Position numbers and translations under genes: made by a program
Assembly: GCA_028023455.1 (NCBI GenBank)
Contig: JAQFVV010006272.1
Coordinates: 3,453,127 to 3,517,126 of the forward strand
Length of the DNA: 64,000 nt
Origin: Epiperipatus broadwayi
Taxonomy: Eukaryota > Onychophora > Udeonychophora > Euonychophora > Peripatidae
Reading direction: 5' to 3'
The notes under the pieces: model-generated
The model's database searches: none
Told to the model about the DNA's origin: nothing
What the model saw: only the letters and a program-made list of their open reading frames with translations
In this document: piece after piece, positions 24,895-35,739 of the stretch
Layout: every line of letters starts with the position of its first letter
How positions within the stretch are numbered: position 1 is the stretch's first letter

Positions 24895-25262
24895 TTATTT
24901 ATGACATGTATTAGAGGGTCTTAAAACAATATATAGCAGGGTATTGTGATACTCCTATTTATAATGTATAGATCATAAATTGAAGGATGAAAAAATATAT
25001 ATTAGAATTAATAAGTTAGGCTGAATATGTTGCTAAAAGTGATAGCAATAGATAAATAATTTAACTTGTTATTGTGTCTTATTTATGACATGTATTAGAG
25101 GGTCTTACAACAATACGTAGCAGGTATTGTGACTCTCCTATTTATAATGTACAGATCATAAATTGAAGGATGAACAAATATATATTAGAATTATTAGGTT
25201 GGGTTGAATATGTTGCTAAGGTTGATAGCAATAGATAAATAATTTAACTTGTTATTGTGTCT
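24895..25262. repeat. 184-bp tandem duplication
   Basis: Two adjacent copies (24,895-25,078 and 25,079-25,262) both start TTATTTATGACATGTATTAG and both end TTATTGTGTC. They differ at about a dozen positions. Function unknown. Confidence 0.95.
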
Positions 25263-26731
25263 TAATAGTAATAAAAAAGTATTCAAAGATTTTGTGGAAA
25301 AATATTAAAAAAAGAAATTATGGATTAAAATAAAAACAGGATTAATTTAGAGACCTTTATCTTGACTGCTAGTGTTTGAAGGTTTAGGATATTTTAATGA
25401 ATCAAAAAAAAAAAAAACATATAATGAAGACGTTCAGTGTTGTTGTTTTTTTTACTAATACAGTAGCATAAAAAAAATTCAATGTTTATTTTTAAATATT
25501 TATTTAAATAAATTATTTAATAAAAAATTATTGGATAAATATTATTTTAATATTATTTTTAATGATGTGAATAATTATGGAATTATAAATGAAAATGAGT
25601 TCTGTGTTATTTTAAATTCAATTTAAGATTTATTATTTTATTAGACTCATATTAAATTTGTTTAGGCTGTTATTATAATATGTATAGCTTAATTTAAATA
25701 TATTCTTTTAAAGACCGGATTCCCCCTCCCTAAGTATACTTGATTCTATATATGCATATATATATTATAATGGGAGGAAGAAGGTTAAAAGTAAAAAATC
25801 AAATTGATAAATATGTGTATATGTTGGTATACCAAATGTTACTGATTAATTAGACATGAATATTCTCAGCATTTTAAAAATTATAAAATAATAATAATCA
25901 TTAAACCAAATACCGTTTTATTTGTGATCAAATTATAGGTAACTCCTTTAATAATAATATTTACATCTCAAATTTGTCATCTATGTATAAATCCATTTCA
26001 CTTTTAGACAATCAAAGGGTGATCTAAAATAAAGACAGCTTTCTTTGTACTTAACCAGGGTGAATCTATTCATTATGTGCACTAGTTTCCTAGATTGGAA
26101 GTACATTTTTATAGATGCATTTGAACACTTTTAAATGTATTATACTTCTTTTCTATTATTGCTTCTGGTTGCTAGCCAAAAGTAAAGCATATTTACTTAG
26201 AACAATACTTATATATACATAGTTAATTTTAACTATTGAATGTACATTATGGAAATAAAATATCACATATATGTAAATGAGGAATGAAGAGATTTGGCTT
26301 TATTAATAAGAAAATAATTTTATCAGTGATAAATTTAGGTATTAATAATAGCATTTTACTGAAATTAAATGCATATTTTTTGAGTTAATGCATGTTTCAA
26401 ACATATTCAGCTTACTTTCATTAAAGAATTAGGTTTAAATATAGTCTTGAATATTCTTTAATTTAAACTTAAAATATGACTATCTTACTATAAACGTAGC
26501 AACATATCACTAAATTGTTTTATTTCTGCACAATACAATTAAATATTATAAATAATATATTCCTTTTCTGGAAAGAAAAGAGAAAAAGGAAGAAAAAATA
26601 ATCTGAATTTTCTCTGTATAAATATTACCAATTTTCTTCTCATTATATGGTGAGAACATTTTGTAAGAGAAGACAGCATATACTAATATATATATCTAAA
26701 ATGTCAGATAAATTTATTATTATCATCATCA

Positions 26732-26827
<96 letters not shown>

Positions 26828-28935
26828 TTAAAGTTTTTACAGGTAAATTAATTTGACATTTGTATACATACTATTGTCAGAGGTACCATATATAGCTACA
26901 TTTTTTAATTGTCAGAAGCAAATCATGAAGGTTCAAAATTAATATAATATTAATTGAATCTGTAACAAGATTATCCATAATCCTGGTATATTTTATTTCT
27001 TGGTTTGTAAGCTTGTTTTTCACAAAAATTGTCAATTCATTTTAACAAAGAGATTTTAGCAGGTCAGACTTATATTTCACATTAACATGTCAGAAAATCA
27101 AATAGATAACATACCATTATTCCAGGGCTTATTTTTTAGATTTTTCCAGCATAGGATTTTTATTCCAAAGAACTACATAGCACGAGACTGATGGTCAGCA
27201 TATCAGAAGCCTTTTGTGCATCTTTCTGTAAATGATAATAGTTTCAACATGGAATTCTTTACCTTTTCTTGAGGAATATATTGAAAAAGTACATTTCCAA
27301 TGCTAATTTACTGCCTTCCTATTGTTATCATCAATCTCCAATATTAGAATCATCCAGTAATGATTATCAATCTTATTGTAACTGCTGTAGAATAATGCTT
27401 TATTTCTGATCTCAACAGAATTAAATTTCAACCTGACTTCAGCTCTCAATAATATTCTGTCACTTTGACAACTGAAAACTATTTTCATTTACCTCTTATA
27501 GATAAGTATCTATTGACTAAAAAATTTGTTTTCTAATGTTCATCTATTAACCTTTCTTTCTACCCAATATATTATCTGATAAACATTTTAATCTTTTAAT
27601 CCTGTTTATCAAAGGAATTAATGAGATTTTTTTTTCATTAAAACAACATATTTACTTATTTATAAGATCTATTTTCTTACTTATTTAATAATAGTTTTTA
27701 CAAAAACTACATAATTGCTAATTATTCAATTCATCTTTTGAATTTTCAACCATGTGCTCTAGCCTTTTGACTCACATAATTGAAATATGTAATAATATAA
27801 ACCATTTTATATATTAAACCTGTTGCAAAGAATGCACTACTCTCTATCCTAATCAAGCTATTTTATTTTTGATTTCAGTAGCATTAGTGAGACTTTGTTT
27901 CAAAATATATAGAGATAGATATTTACATTTATTTCTTGTTATTTTTAAATCTATTCCTTTTACAACAGTGAATAATTTGAACAGCAGTCAATATAACCAT
28001 TATAACGTTAAAGATTTAATATCACTATGAATAAATATACAAACTCTTGAAATTTATTTTTTGAACATATATATATATATTGTCTAAATTAATCTAACAT
28101 TTACTTTATTTTTAACCCTTCACCATGACAAAATAAAATTACTTTGTTTTTTATACCTTGCTGATTTAATCTGTTTAGATGTTCATAAATAATTGTGATT
28201 TTACTTTCAATCAGAACATAAAAGGTGGTTATTAGAGAAACAAATGTTAAAAATAATGCTAGTTTGCAATCTAAATACTAAAAGTTCTAATGAAAAAAAT
28301 GTCATAGAATCATAATTTTGGCTATAAAATCACAACAGGTGCTATAGCTTTTGTACTACCAATTCATCATTAGAAACAACATTAATTTTCAATCTAAATG
28401 TAGCAATTAGAATGAAAATTTATTGTAGTAAAACGTCATCAAGTTTTTGTGTATTCACTGATGACTATTCCATTTCTAACAGAGGTTAGCATATGCAGTT
28501 ATTGAAATGTGCCGATACAATATTAACTCCTAAAGATACAACTATATTTAGAATTTCAAAAGCAATATCTTCATTCTACATATTTAAAATTTTAAACAAA
28601 GCAGAATAAATGATTAAAGTATTTTTAATAATGGCAGTAATAAAGAAAAAAATTAACACTTAATATTATAAAATTTCTTATTAATACATTTTGATAGTTC
28701 TTTAAATGTTCTTTTAGTATTTTGTTGTAATTTTAGGCATATCTACACATTTTTATCATAGTGTTTGTTAGCCAACATTATGAAATTATTTTTTTTAATA
28801 TTATATTTCTTTTCAAATCACTTATATTAAAGTTACAAATTAATATTGTTTCTAATATTTAATGTTCTTAATAAATATCAATAATTATGCGCTTATAACG
28901 CTCGTTAAAGAAGTTATATATATTATTAAATTTAT
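25263..28935. other. AT-rich sequence with (ATT)n microsatellite
   Basis: A long (ATT)n run spans about 26,714-26,820. The open frame through it encodes polyisoleucine and is an artefact. No gene, tRNA or interspersed family was recognised elsewhere in the stretch. Confidence 0.6.
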
Positions 28936-28937
28936 TT

Positions 28938-28985
28938 AAAGCTTAGCGCTTTCAAAGCTCTATGGCTTCATCATCATAGCTGTGT
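28938..28985 (-). ncRNA. Degenerate hammerhead-like motif (candidate)
   Basis: The minus strand reads TGATGA, then AGCCATAGAGCT, GAAA, and AGCGCT followed by A. This resembles a hammerhead core with a self-complementary stem III (AGCGCT) and a UA cleavage site. The first core C is A, and stem II only closes if two U remain unpaired. Treated as a candidate or decayed copy only. Confidence 0.3.
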
Positions 28986-29442
28986 GCGGTTGATAGTGAT
29001 CGATGTAGTTACAAACAGTTTGCGTATAAATAATATACAAAGTTAAAATAATTGTTTTTCTTCTCAGTGACAGATGTAAATAACGTTTGCCGATTCTTTC
29101 ATATGTAGTTTCTTGTTATTATTATACCAACATTTTAATTAAATCTGATCTGTCAGCAACAATTACAAAGCCACTCATATTATGCAAGTGTTAGCAGATG
29201 AGATTCGGTTGAAATATCATTACTATAATAAGTAGTATACAAAGTGAAGAAACTAAAATTATATTTAAAAATATAACACTTTTAAATGCTTTATCTCTGA
29301 AACAGTTTGTATCGTTTATTTATAAAACTATATTTATATAATATATTGTATAATTATTGTTTTCAGTTAAAACAGTTTCAAATATCTTTATAATAACCGA
29401 AATACAGGTTTATTATATATCTGCATCAATATATGTAATACA

Positions 29443-29735
29443 TAGGGTATATATGCACAGACTTTCACACGACCCTCCACTCTATCCCATAACACTGATA
29501 CACTTGAACACATATATGTCGAAAAGATAAATAATCACCAATATATGTATTTCATGCTAACCCAGAAATCATGTGTGGATATGATAATCTGGACCAACTG
29601 ATGATTGCTGGCTTAGCATGAAATACGTATATTGGTGATTATTTATCTTTTCGATATATATGTGTTCAAGTGCATCAGTGTTATGAGATAGAGTGGAGAG
29701 TGTGGGTCGTGTGAAAGTCTGTGCTCATATACCCT
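29443..29735. mobile_element. Family B hammerhead element, short inverted dimer
   Basis: A minus arm (29,443-29,565) and plus arm (about 29,571-29,735) form a long palindrome. The outer ends are AGGGTATAT...CACAGACTTTCACAC and the matching GTGTGAAAGTCTGTG...ATACCCT. The minus arm stops inside hammerhead stem II (CCCAG at 29,561-29,565). The plus arm starts just before the hammerhead and keeps it whole. Both arms lack the 5' two-thirds of the family unit seen at 1.5 kb. No target-site duplication is evident. Confidence 0.8.
29578..29647 (+). ncRNA. Hammerhead ribozyme, family B (best preserved)
   Basis: All core positions match the type I consensus: CTGATGA at 29,598-29,604, GAAA at 29,620-29,623, cleavage nucleotide A at 29,631. 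Inner stem I is CCAA/TTGG. After the internal loop (CTGGA side), outer stem I GATAATC/GATTATT and then GATA/TATC extend the helix. Stem II is TGCT/AGCA with loop GGCTT, and a U-U pair at its base. Stem III is ATACGTAT, self-complementary, so two pairs in a monomer or a longer helix in a dimer. The bulge in stem I and the loop of stem II are placed as in fast-cleaving natural hammerheads. The strongest family B candidate for activity. Confidence 0.85.
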
Positions 29736-30979
29736 AAATATCTTTATTCTATTTTTTTTATAATAAATTGGTATCCAAGTAATAATACTTTTTCAATTTT
29801 GTGTTTGTCTTTGCTTTTATTCTTTTAAAACAATTTAATATAATGTTATTATTTTCAGATTTTATGATCAAATTTTTTTTTATCCTATTAATTAAAAATA
29901 TATCAAAAGTGAAGTTTTAGATTCGTAATGTATTATATTACAAAAAAAAATGTTCAATATAAACAATTATTAATTTATAAAATATGAATACTATAATAAA
30001 ATAAACTTTGCAATATAATAGTTTTTAAGAGTCATTGTTGTTTGTAAACATTATATTTTTATGACACAAATGTTAGATTTTTTTAAAAAAAAAAAACATT
30101 TTTACTTTTAAAGTGATGAAGTCATTTAATTTATTTCAAAGCTTTGTTTATATTATTGTGTTTTCTTTTTTTTTTTTGAAATAAATACTTTTTAGCTATT
30201 AAAAAACTGTAGTTAAAATCTTAATTTCATTCAAATTTTTAGTGGTTCTTTTGTTTTCTTTTGGTTTTAACTAGCTTTTCCAAACTTGAAAATGTGCTGT
30301 GTTTTTATTTCATTTACATATATTAACCAGGATATATATAAAATTGTGTAAAAAAAAATGTAACAATATATTTTTTGTAAGCACTTAAGTGAGTTTGGTA
30401 TAAATTAATGCTAACAATCCATAAATAATAGTTTACAACTAAAATACCAACACATGATATATCTGTTACAAATTGTCTTATGTAGTCATTGCAAACATTT
30501 TTTCCCTCTCCATCATGCTTTTTGTGCCCTCCCCCCATATTTCTACTCTTCTCTCTTTTTTCACTATTTCCATCTTTCTCTTCATCATTCTCTACCTCTG
30601 TGTCTTTCTTCTCAAATTAAATAGCCATATTTATTTATAAAGTGACTTCTAATAGTTAAAGTAGTATATACTTATTTTTTTGTTATTGAAATTTGCAATC
30701 TATTTTGTTTTTATTTACATCATTTTCTCTTTTTTTAATAACATGGATGAAAAAATAATTTTATTTACTTTTCTTACATTGTCGCTACATCTAGTCTTCT
30801 ATCATTCTTTATGGGGACTCATAAAAATAAGCACTCAACACAATTGATTACAATTTATTACTATAAATAATTATTAAATTTATAAATACATAATATAATG
30901 CACTTTGTTCTCGATTTAACCTTATATGAAATTAAGATTTATTCCATGTACTAGAAAAATTTAACTAACAAAATTTGAA

Positions 30980-31031
30980 AGCAACTGATATATATATACC
31001 GTGGTTTCAAAAAAACTTCTTTTCAGTTGCT
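30980..31031 (-). ncRNA. Degenerate hammerhead-like hairpin (candidate)
   Basis: The ends AGCAACTGA and TCAGTTGCT are perfectly complementary. Inside on the minus strand are CTGAAAA (consensus CTGANGA, so one core G is A), GAAA, and ACC..GGT followed by A. The layout resembles a retroelement hammerhead with a mutated core. Could equally be a chance hairpin. Confidence 0.3.
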
Positions 31032-31266
31032 GTGTCCTTTCAACATCATCATTTACAATTTAAATATTATGTAATACTGATTTTAGTAAATTTAAATATA
31101 AAGTTTATACATAGCAATAAAAATAATACCTTATTACTTCAAAAATAAGTTGCCTCTAAATTTAAGATGCAATAGTAATTTAAGCTTGGAAAATTGGAAA
31201 AAAAAAATGTATGATTTTATTGAAAATTAAGAAGCATTTTTATTTATCTAATATAAATACAATAAT

Positions 31267-31378
31267 TTATTTTAAATCTTCTTCAGACATACGTACACTT
31301 TCTATATTTTCATTTTCAGAACTTGACTTCTTATCTTCACTATTCCACCAGGGTACTTCATCTCCAGGCCATTTAAAT
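31267..31378 (-). CDS. Candidate terminal coding exon
   Basis: On the minus strand an acceptor-like GCATTGCTAAAG ends at 31,379. It is followed by a 112-nt segment reading FKWPGDEVPWWNSEDKKSSS and an acidic tail ending SEEDLK-stop (TAA at 31,269-31,267). Two AATAAA signals follow within 55 nt (31,239-31,244 and 31,216-31,221). A Trp-rich start, an acidic Ser/Glu tail and near polyadenylation signals suit a last exon. The alternative frame also stays open for 24 codons, so frame choice is inferred. I do not recognise the protein, and no upstream exon was identified. Confidence 0.35.
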
Positions 31379-31379
31379 C

Positions 31380-33700
31380 TTTAGCAATGCAACATTTTAA
31401 GAAAGATTGTTTGATAATTTTTTAGGTTATATTTTTCAAAGACTACAAAACCCACTCAAAATTATACATATATTGTTTGCATTACAAAATCTTTTTTTAG
31501 TGTAAATACCATAATAATTTTTTTGCAAAGAAAAAAAATTAGAATACTGTTTTGACATTTAATATTACTAGTAAATCTTTTTTCTTTTGATTAAAAATCT
31601 TTTCTATGCAAATTAATAATTTGTCAAATTATTAAAGTAAATGAAAGTTTTTAAAAAAAATAATTTCTATTTATAATTGATGAAAAACATAAAATATTTT
31701 TATCATCCAATTATAAATTGCAGCCAAACATTATAATTTCTTTGTCAATTTGCTTTCATGTAAAAGTATTAAAATCTGAATCATTTTTTTAAAATAATTA
31801 ATATTTTCATTAATATTTTCTGAAAAAAATTATAAATATGTAAAAAAAAAATTATAAAGCATATGTTTTCACTTTGAAAATCAAAACAAAGATATTGGAA
31901 CTGTCAAAATCATTGATTCTTTTGTGTAGAGAACAAGAAACAATCAAGCAGAGCAAAGGCAGGTTTTATCCCATTATTGTATTGATTTATTCATTGTAAA
32001 AAAAATTCTAAAGGTTATTCATTACAGTTTTCTTGATAAAATAATTTTAAAATCAAAAAATAATGTTAGAAATAGCAGTTTAAGAGAGAGTTAAAGCTAT
32101 TTATGAAATTAATCCACAAAATATTGACATTTAATGTCAAATCTTTTTTCTTATGACTAAAAGAGATTTAGCATGCTATTCTACACAGGGATATCATTGA
32201 CCATGATCAGAATACCATGTGCATGTATAGCATAAAGGAAAGATGTACCAAAATAAGATGTTAAAATATTACATTTGAATATAAGATGTACTCTTCTTTT
32301 ATGGGTACAAAATTTGAAAAAAAAGCATCTTACATTGAAGTAATACAGTAATACAATTTTTATGAACACAACATATGAGATGAACTAATTTGCACTTGTA
32401 TGATCATGACTTTAATCATCAGAGTGATTGCTATACATATTGTTTAGATCTTCAGTGTTCTGTTTATTGTAGACCAAGACATAGATTCAATAAAAGTTAT
32501 AGTTTGTAAATAGTACATAACTATCTGTCTTTTTCAAGATAAAAATTTGCATAAAAAATGTTTGAGATGAAATTTAAGGAGACAAAAAATAAAAGATACT
32601 ATAACAAGCAAGTGAGACAGTGATATGTATTTACTGGAATTTATCATTATTGTTTCCAAAAAAAAGAACAAATCTTGGAGACAAAATTGATATGCAATTA
32701 ACTTTGACTCATTAAAAAGAGTTATATTGATACACATACCTCTATATATTATATAGGTATGGAAATAATGTATAATATTGGTGAATTTGAATAAATTAAG
32801 TACTGCCTGAATACTCTTTTTATTAAATAATGTTAGATATTTTTTATTTTGATGAAAGCAATATTAGATTCATCAAGAAGAGGCAACAATTTATGTGATA
32901 TGAAATTAATTCATTAACAGATTTTATAGTTTATAATCATTGTAGAATGTTTGCAATCTATGATCACTCAAAAGTTTCATTGGGATATGTAAATATTAAT
33001 TTGATATTTTTAATTATTATTTCAAATGCTTGATAACTATGAAATGGTGTGCAGTTTAAAAGGCTTTACATAAAGATAAAATGCTATATATAAAGATAAT
33101 TGGATTGCCTCATTTATTGTTTGAGAAATGGTATATATAATAATTATATTAAATGCATCAGTACAAGTGAGGAATCATTTAACAGATTTTAATTTTTCTT
33201 GCTTGTACTTTGTCGGGATTGTATAAAACAGATATATTAATATAAAAAATGAGAGGCATCATCCATGTTTGAATAATTTTTTTTTACCATAAATTGTTTG
33301 TTATAGAGTCATTGAAAACTATAAATATTTAATTTTTAAAAAAAATCTAAATAAAACTATAAAATACTAGATATTTACCAAATCAACTTTATTTAATATA
33401 TGTGGGCAAATTTTAAAAAATATTTTTGGGCAATTTTTTTCCAAATTATTATTCTGTGCAATTATTAACTGAAAATGTACTACATTAAAAAATAACTATA
33501 TTTTAAGCCAAGAATTTTGGGCAAACTTTTGAAAAAATTAATAATGTTGATTCAGCGTTTGCTTTGAATAAAGTTACTATTAATGACTATCATTTTTTGA
33601 AAAATATTCAGGACAAAACTCCATGATAAAAACTTTCGTAGCTTGAGTTTAAAAAAAATTGAAAAATATGTTGATCATTATTTTCAGCTAATAAGAAAGT
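31380..33700. other. AT-rich sequence; one MITE-like hairpin
   Basis: Contains the short inverted repeat listed at 32,266-32,345. The rest shows no gene or recognised repeat. Confidence 0.55.
32266..32345. mobile_element. Small MITE-like inverted repeat
   Basis: Imperfect terminal inverted repeats of about 22 bp: TATTACATTTGAATATAAGA on the left pairs with TCTTACATTGAAGTAATA on the right, around a spacer of about 35 bp. Too short to code; superfamily unknown. Confidence 0.45.
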
Positions 33701-33710
33701 ATGTCATTTT

Positions 33711-33920
33711 AAAATGGGCAAAACTCTCCATGCAGTAATGCCACTCAGTGCAAGCCAGAGTGATCAATGGATGCCAGAAGACTTGTGCATAAAATCCTTA
33801 TCTAGTGCCTACTCATCCAATATCCCCAGACTAGTTTCTGGCTTGTAGCCTTCATCTGCATGGAGAGTTTTGCCTGTTTTAATAACAGTTATGAGCAAGC
33901 ATAAGAAATAGTGATCATGT
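33711..33920. mobile_element. Family A hammerhead element, short inverted copy
   Basis: A minus-orientation unit (33,711 to about 33,855) is joined to a short plus piece TGCATGGAGAGTTTTGCCTG plus the family tail GAGCAAGCATAAGAAATAGT...CATGTG. The minus hammerhead retains GAAA and ACTAGTC but begins at GATGA, having lost the first core bases at the junction. A 7-bp GTATGTC occurs on both sides (33,699-33,705 and 33,921-33,927), too short to be sure it is a target-site duplication. Confidence 0.7.
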
Positions 33921-34511
33921 GTATGTCTAGATTTGTGTCAGCAATAAAAAGAAATCAACTTAAAAGAAATAATATAACAAAATCTACTTAAAATACAAAA
34001 TGTCAATAATCTTTAGGCTTCAACTTAGTGTTAACCAATGTCATTTAATATGAATAAACTATTCTTAGATAATTAGTGCAAGCAATAACATCAGTGTTAA
34101 TGAACTTTGTTTTGTAGTCACATTGTGACAAATATAAATATTTCTCACCCCATATTAAAAATCTTCCTCAGAGAGCTAACTTTAACATATTTGTTAATAT
34201 ATTTTTTTCTATTAGTGGAAGCCATAAACCATGCACATACTCAATGGAGTCCATAAGTTTTGTATTATTCCATTTATTATTGTCCATAATGAAATTCAGT
34301 TGAAAGGATTAAATTTATATAATTCTTTCATACAAAAGGATTTTTATAGGAGTCCTTAAATAAATATCACATGACCACCATCTCTTATGCTTGTGTATAA
34401 CTGTTTTTAAAACAGGCAAAACTCAGTATACATATGCCACACACAGCAATCTAGAGTAATCAATGGATGTCAGAAGGCTTGTGCATAAAACCCCATCTAG
34501 TGCCTATTCAT

Positions 34512-34566
34512 CCAATATTCCCAGACTAGTTTCTGGCTTGTGGCCTTCGTCAGTGAGGAGCCTTGG
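34512..34566 (-). ncRNA. Hammerhead ribozyme, family A, minus strand
   Basis: The minus strand has CTGACGA (complement of 34,547-34,553), a GGC/GCC stem II with loop CACAA, GAAA, stem III ACTAGT and cleavage after C. Stem I TCCTCA pairs with TGGGAA (one mismatch). The outer CCAA/TTGG pair closes the motif. Confidence 0.8.
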
Positions 34567-34964
34567 ATCTGAGAGCACTGCATCTAGATCTTAGGATCTA
34601 ATGCAACCATCCAGCAACCATCTTTTATCTCCATTTAACTACAAAACTATAAGTCTTAAACTGAAAACACCTTAATGTTTCCAATTCAAGCCCATCAGCT
34701 TATATAGTTATATGGTCTGAACCCAGTTCAGTTCCCATACATTTTGGTGTCTTTGGTTCTTTAATAACCATAGCCACCAATATCCTATTAGGCAGGATTG
34801 GTTTTAAGTCAATAAACATCACATGACTACCATCTCTTATGCTTGTGTATAACTGTTGTTAAAACAGGCAAAACTCACTATACATATGCCACACACAGCA
34901 AGCTAGAGTAATCAATGGATGCCAGAAGGCTTGTGCATAAAATCCCCATCTAGTGCTTACTCAT

Positions 34965-35018
34965 CCAATATCTCCAGACTAGTTTCTGGCTTGTGGCCTT
35001 CGTCAGTGAGGAGCCTTT
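34965..35018 (-). ncRNA. Hammerhead ribozyme, family A, minus strand, at inversion point
   Basis: The core CTGACGA (complement of 35,000-35,006), GAAA and ACTAGTC are intact. Stem I has one mismatch (TGGAGA), and the outer CCAA strand is cut off by the inversion breakpoint at 35,018. Confidence 0.75.
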
Positions 35019-35116
35019 TCAGTTTAAGACTCATAGTTTTGTAGTTAAATGGAGATAAAAGGTGTTTGCTGGAGGGTTGCATTAGATTTTAAGATCTAGA
35101 TGCAGTGCTCTCAGAT

Positions 35117-35171
35117 CCAAGGCTCCTCACTGACGAAGGCCACAAGCCAGAAACTAGTCTGGGGATATTGG
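35117..35171 (+). ncRNA. Hammerhead ribozyme, family A (best preserved)
   Basis: A complete type I hammerhead. Outer stem I is CCAA/TTGG, with internal loop GGC opposite TA. Inner stem I is TCCTCA/TGGGGA, six pairs with one G-U. CTGACGA lies at 35,130-35,136. Stem II is GGC/GCC with loop CACAA and an A-A apposition at its base, where the consensus usually has G-C. GAAA lies at 35,150-35,153. Stem III is ACTAGT, and the cleavage nucleotide C is at 35,159 (GUC site). The A-A position and the loopless stem III are the only departures; short stem III is normal in retroelement hammerheads. Confidence 0.85.
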
Positions 35172-35566
35172 ATGAGTAAGCACTAGATGAGGATTTTATG
35201 CACAAACCTTCTGGTATCCATTGATTACTCTAGCTTACTGTGTGTGGCGTACGTATAGTGAGTTTTGCCTCTTTTAACAAGTTATACACAAGCATAAGAG
35301 ATGGTGGTCATGTGATGTTTATTGGCTTGAAACCAATCCTGCCTGATAGGATATTGGTGGCTATGGTTATTAAAGAACCAAAGACACCAAAATGTATAGG
35401 AACTGAACTGGGTTCAGACCCATATAACTATATAAGCTGATGGGCTTGAATTGGAAACATTAAGATGTTTTCAGTTTAAGATTCATAGTTTTATAGTTAA
35501 ATGGAGATAAAAGGTGGTTGCTGGAGGGTTGCATTAGATCCTAAGATCTAGATGCAGTGCTCTCAG

Positions 35567-35621
35567 ATACAAGGCTCCTCACTGAGAAGGCCACAAGCCA
35601 GAAACTAGTCTGGGGATATTG
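35567..35621 (+). ncRNA. Hammerhead ribozyme, family A, core deletion
   Basis: Same fold as 35,117-35,171, but the core reads CTGAGA because one base is deleted, so it is probably inactive. GAAA, ACTAGTC and stem I are retained. Confidence 0.7.
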
Positions 35622-35739
35622 GATGAGTAGGCCTTAGATGGGGATTTTATGCACAAGCCTTCTGGCATCCATTGATTACTCTAGCTTGATGTGTGTGGCA
35701 TACATATAGTGAGTATTGCCTGTTTTGAGTCCTTAAATA

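Larger units (their letters stand above)
34363..35726. mobile_element. Family A composite: inverted pair of tandem dimers with 13-bp target-site duplication
   Basis: A single 1,364-bp insertion is flanked by the perfect 13-bp repeat GAGTCCTTAAATA (34,350-34,362 and 35,727-35,739). The left arm (34,363-35,018) is two minus-orientation units. The right arm (35,019-35,726) is two plus-orientation units. The arms are over 90% alike by eye, including the spacer with CTGAACCCAGTTCAGTTCC. Hammerheads of the same orientation lie about 452 nt apart, which gives the monomer length. The left arm starts at the 5' edge of a hammerhead (AAGGCTCC). Of four hammerheads, three keep an intact core. The open frame at 35,240-35,440 is spurious. 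A transcript of this locus could self-cleave on either strand. Confidence 0.88.

Noticed and set aside
26647-26856. Open frame rich in isoleucine
   Set aside because: Translation of an (ATT)n microsatellite.
35240-35440. 66-codon open frame
   Set aside because: Lies wholly inside the family A ribozyme element and is not kept in its other copies.
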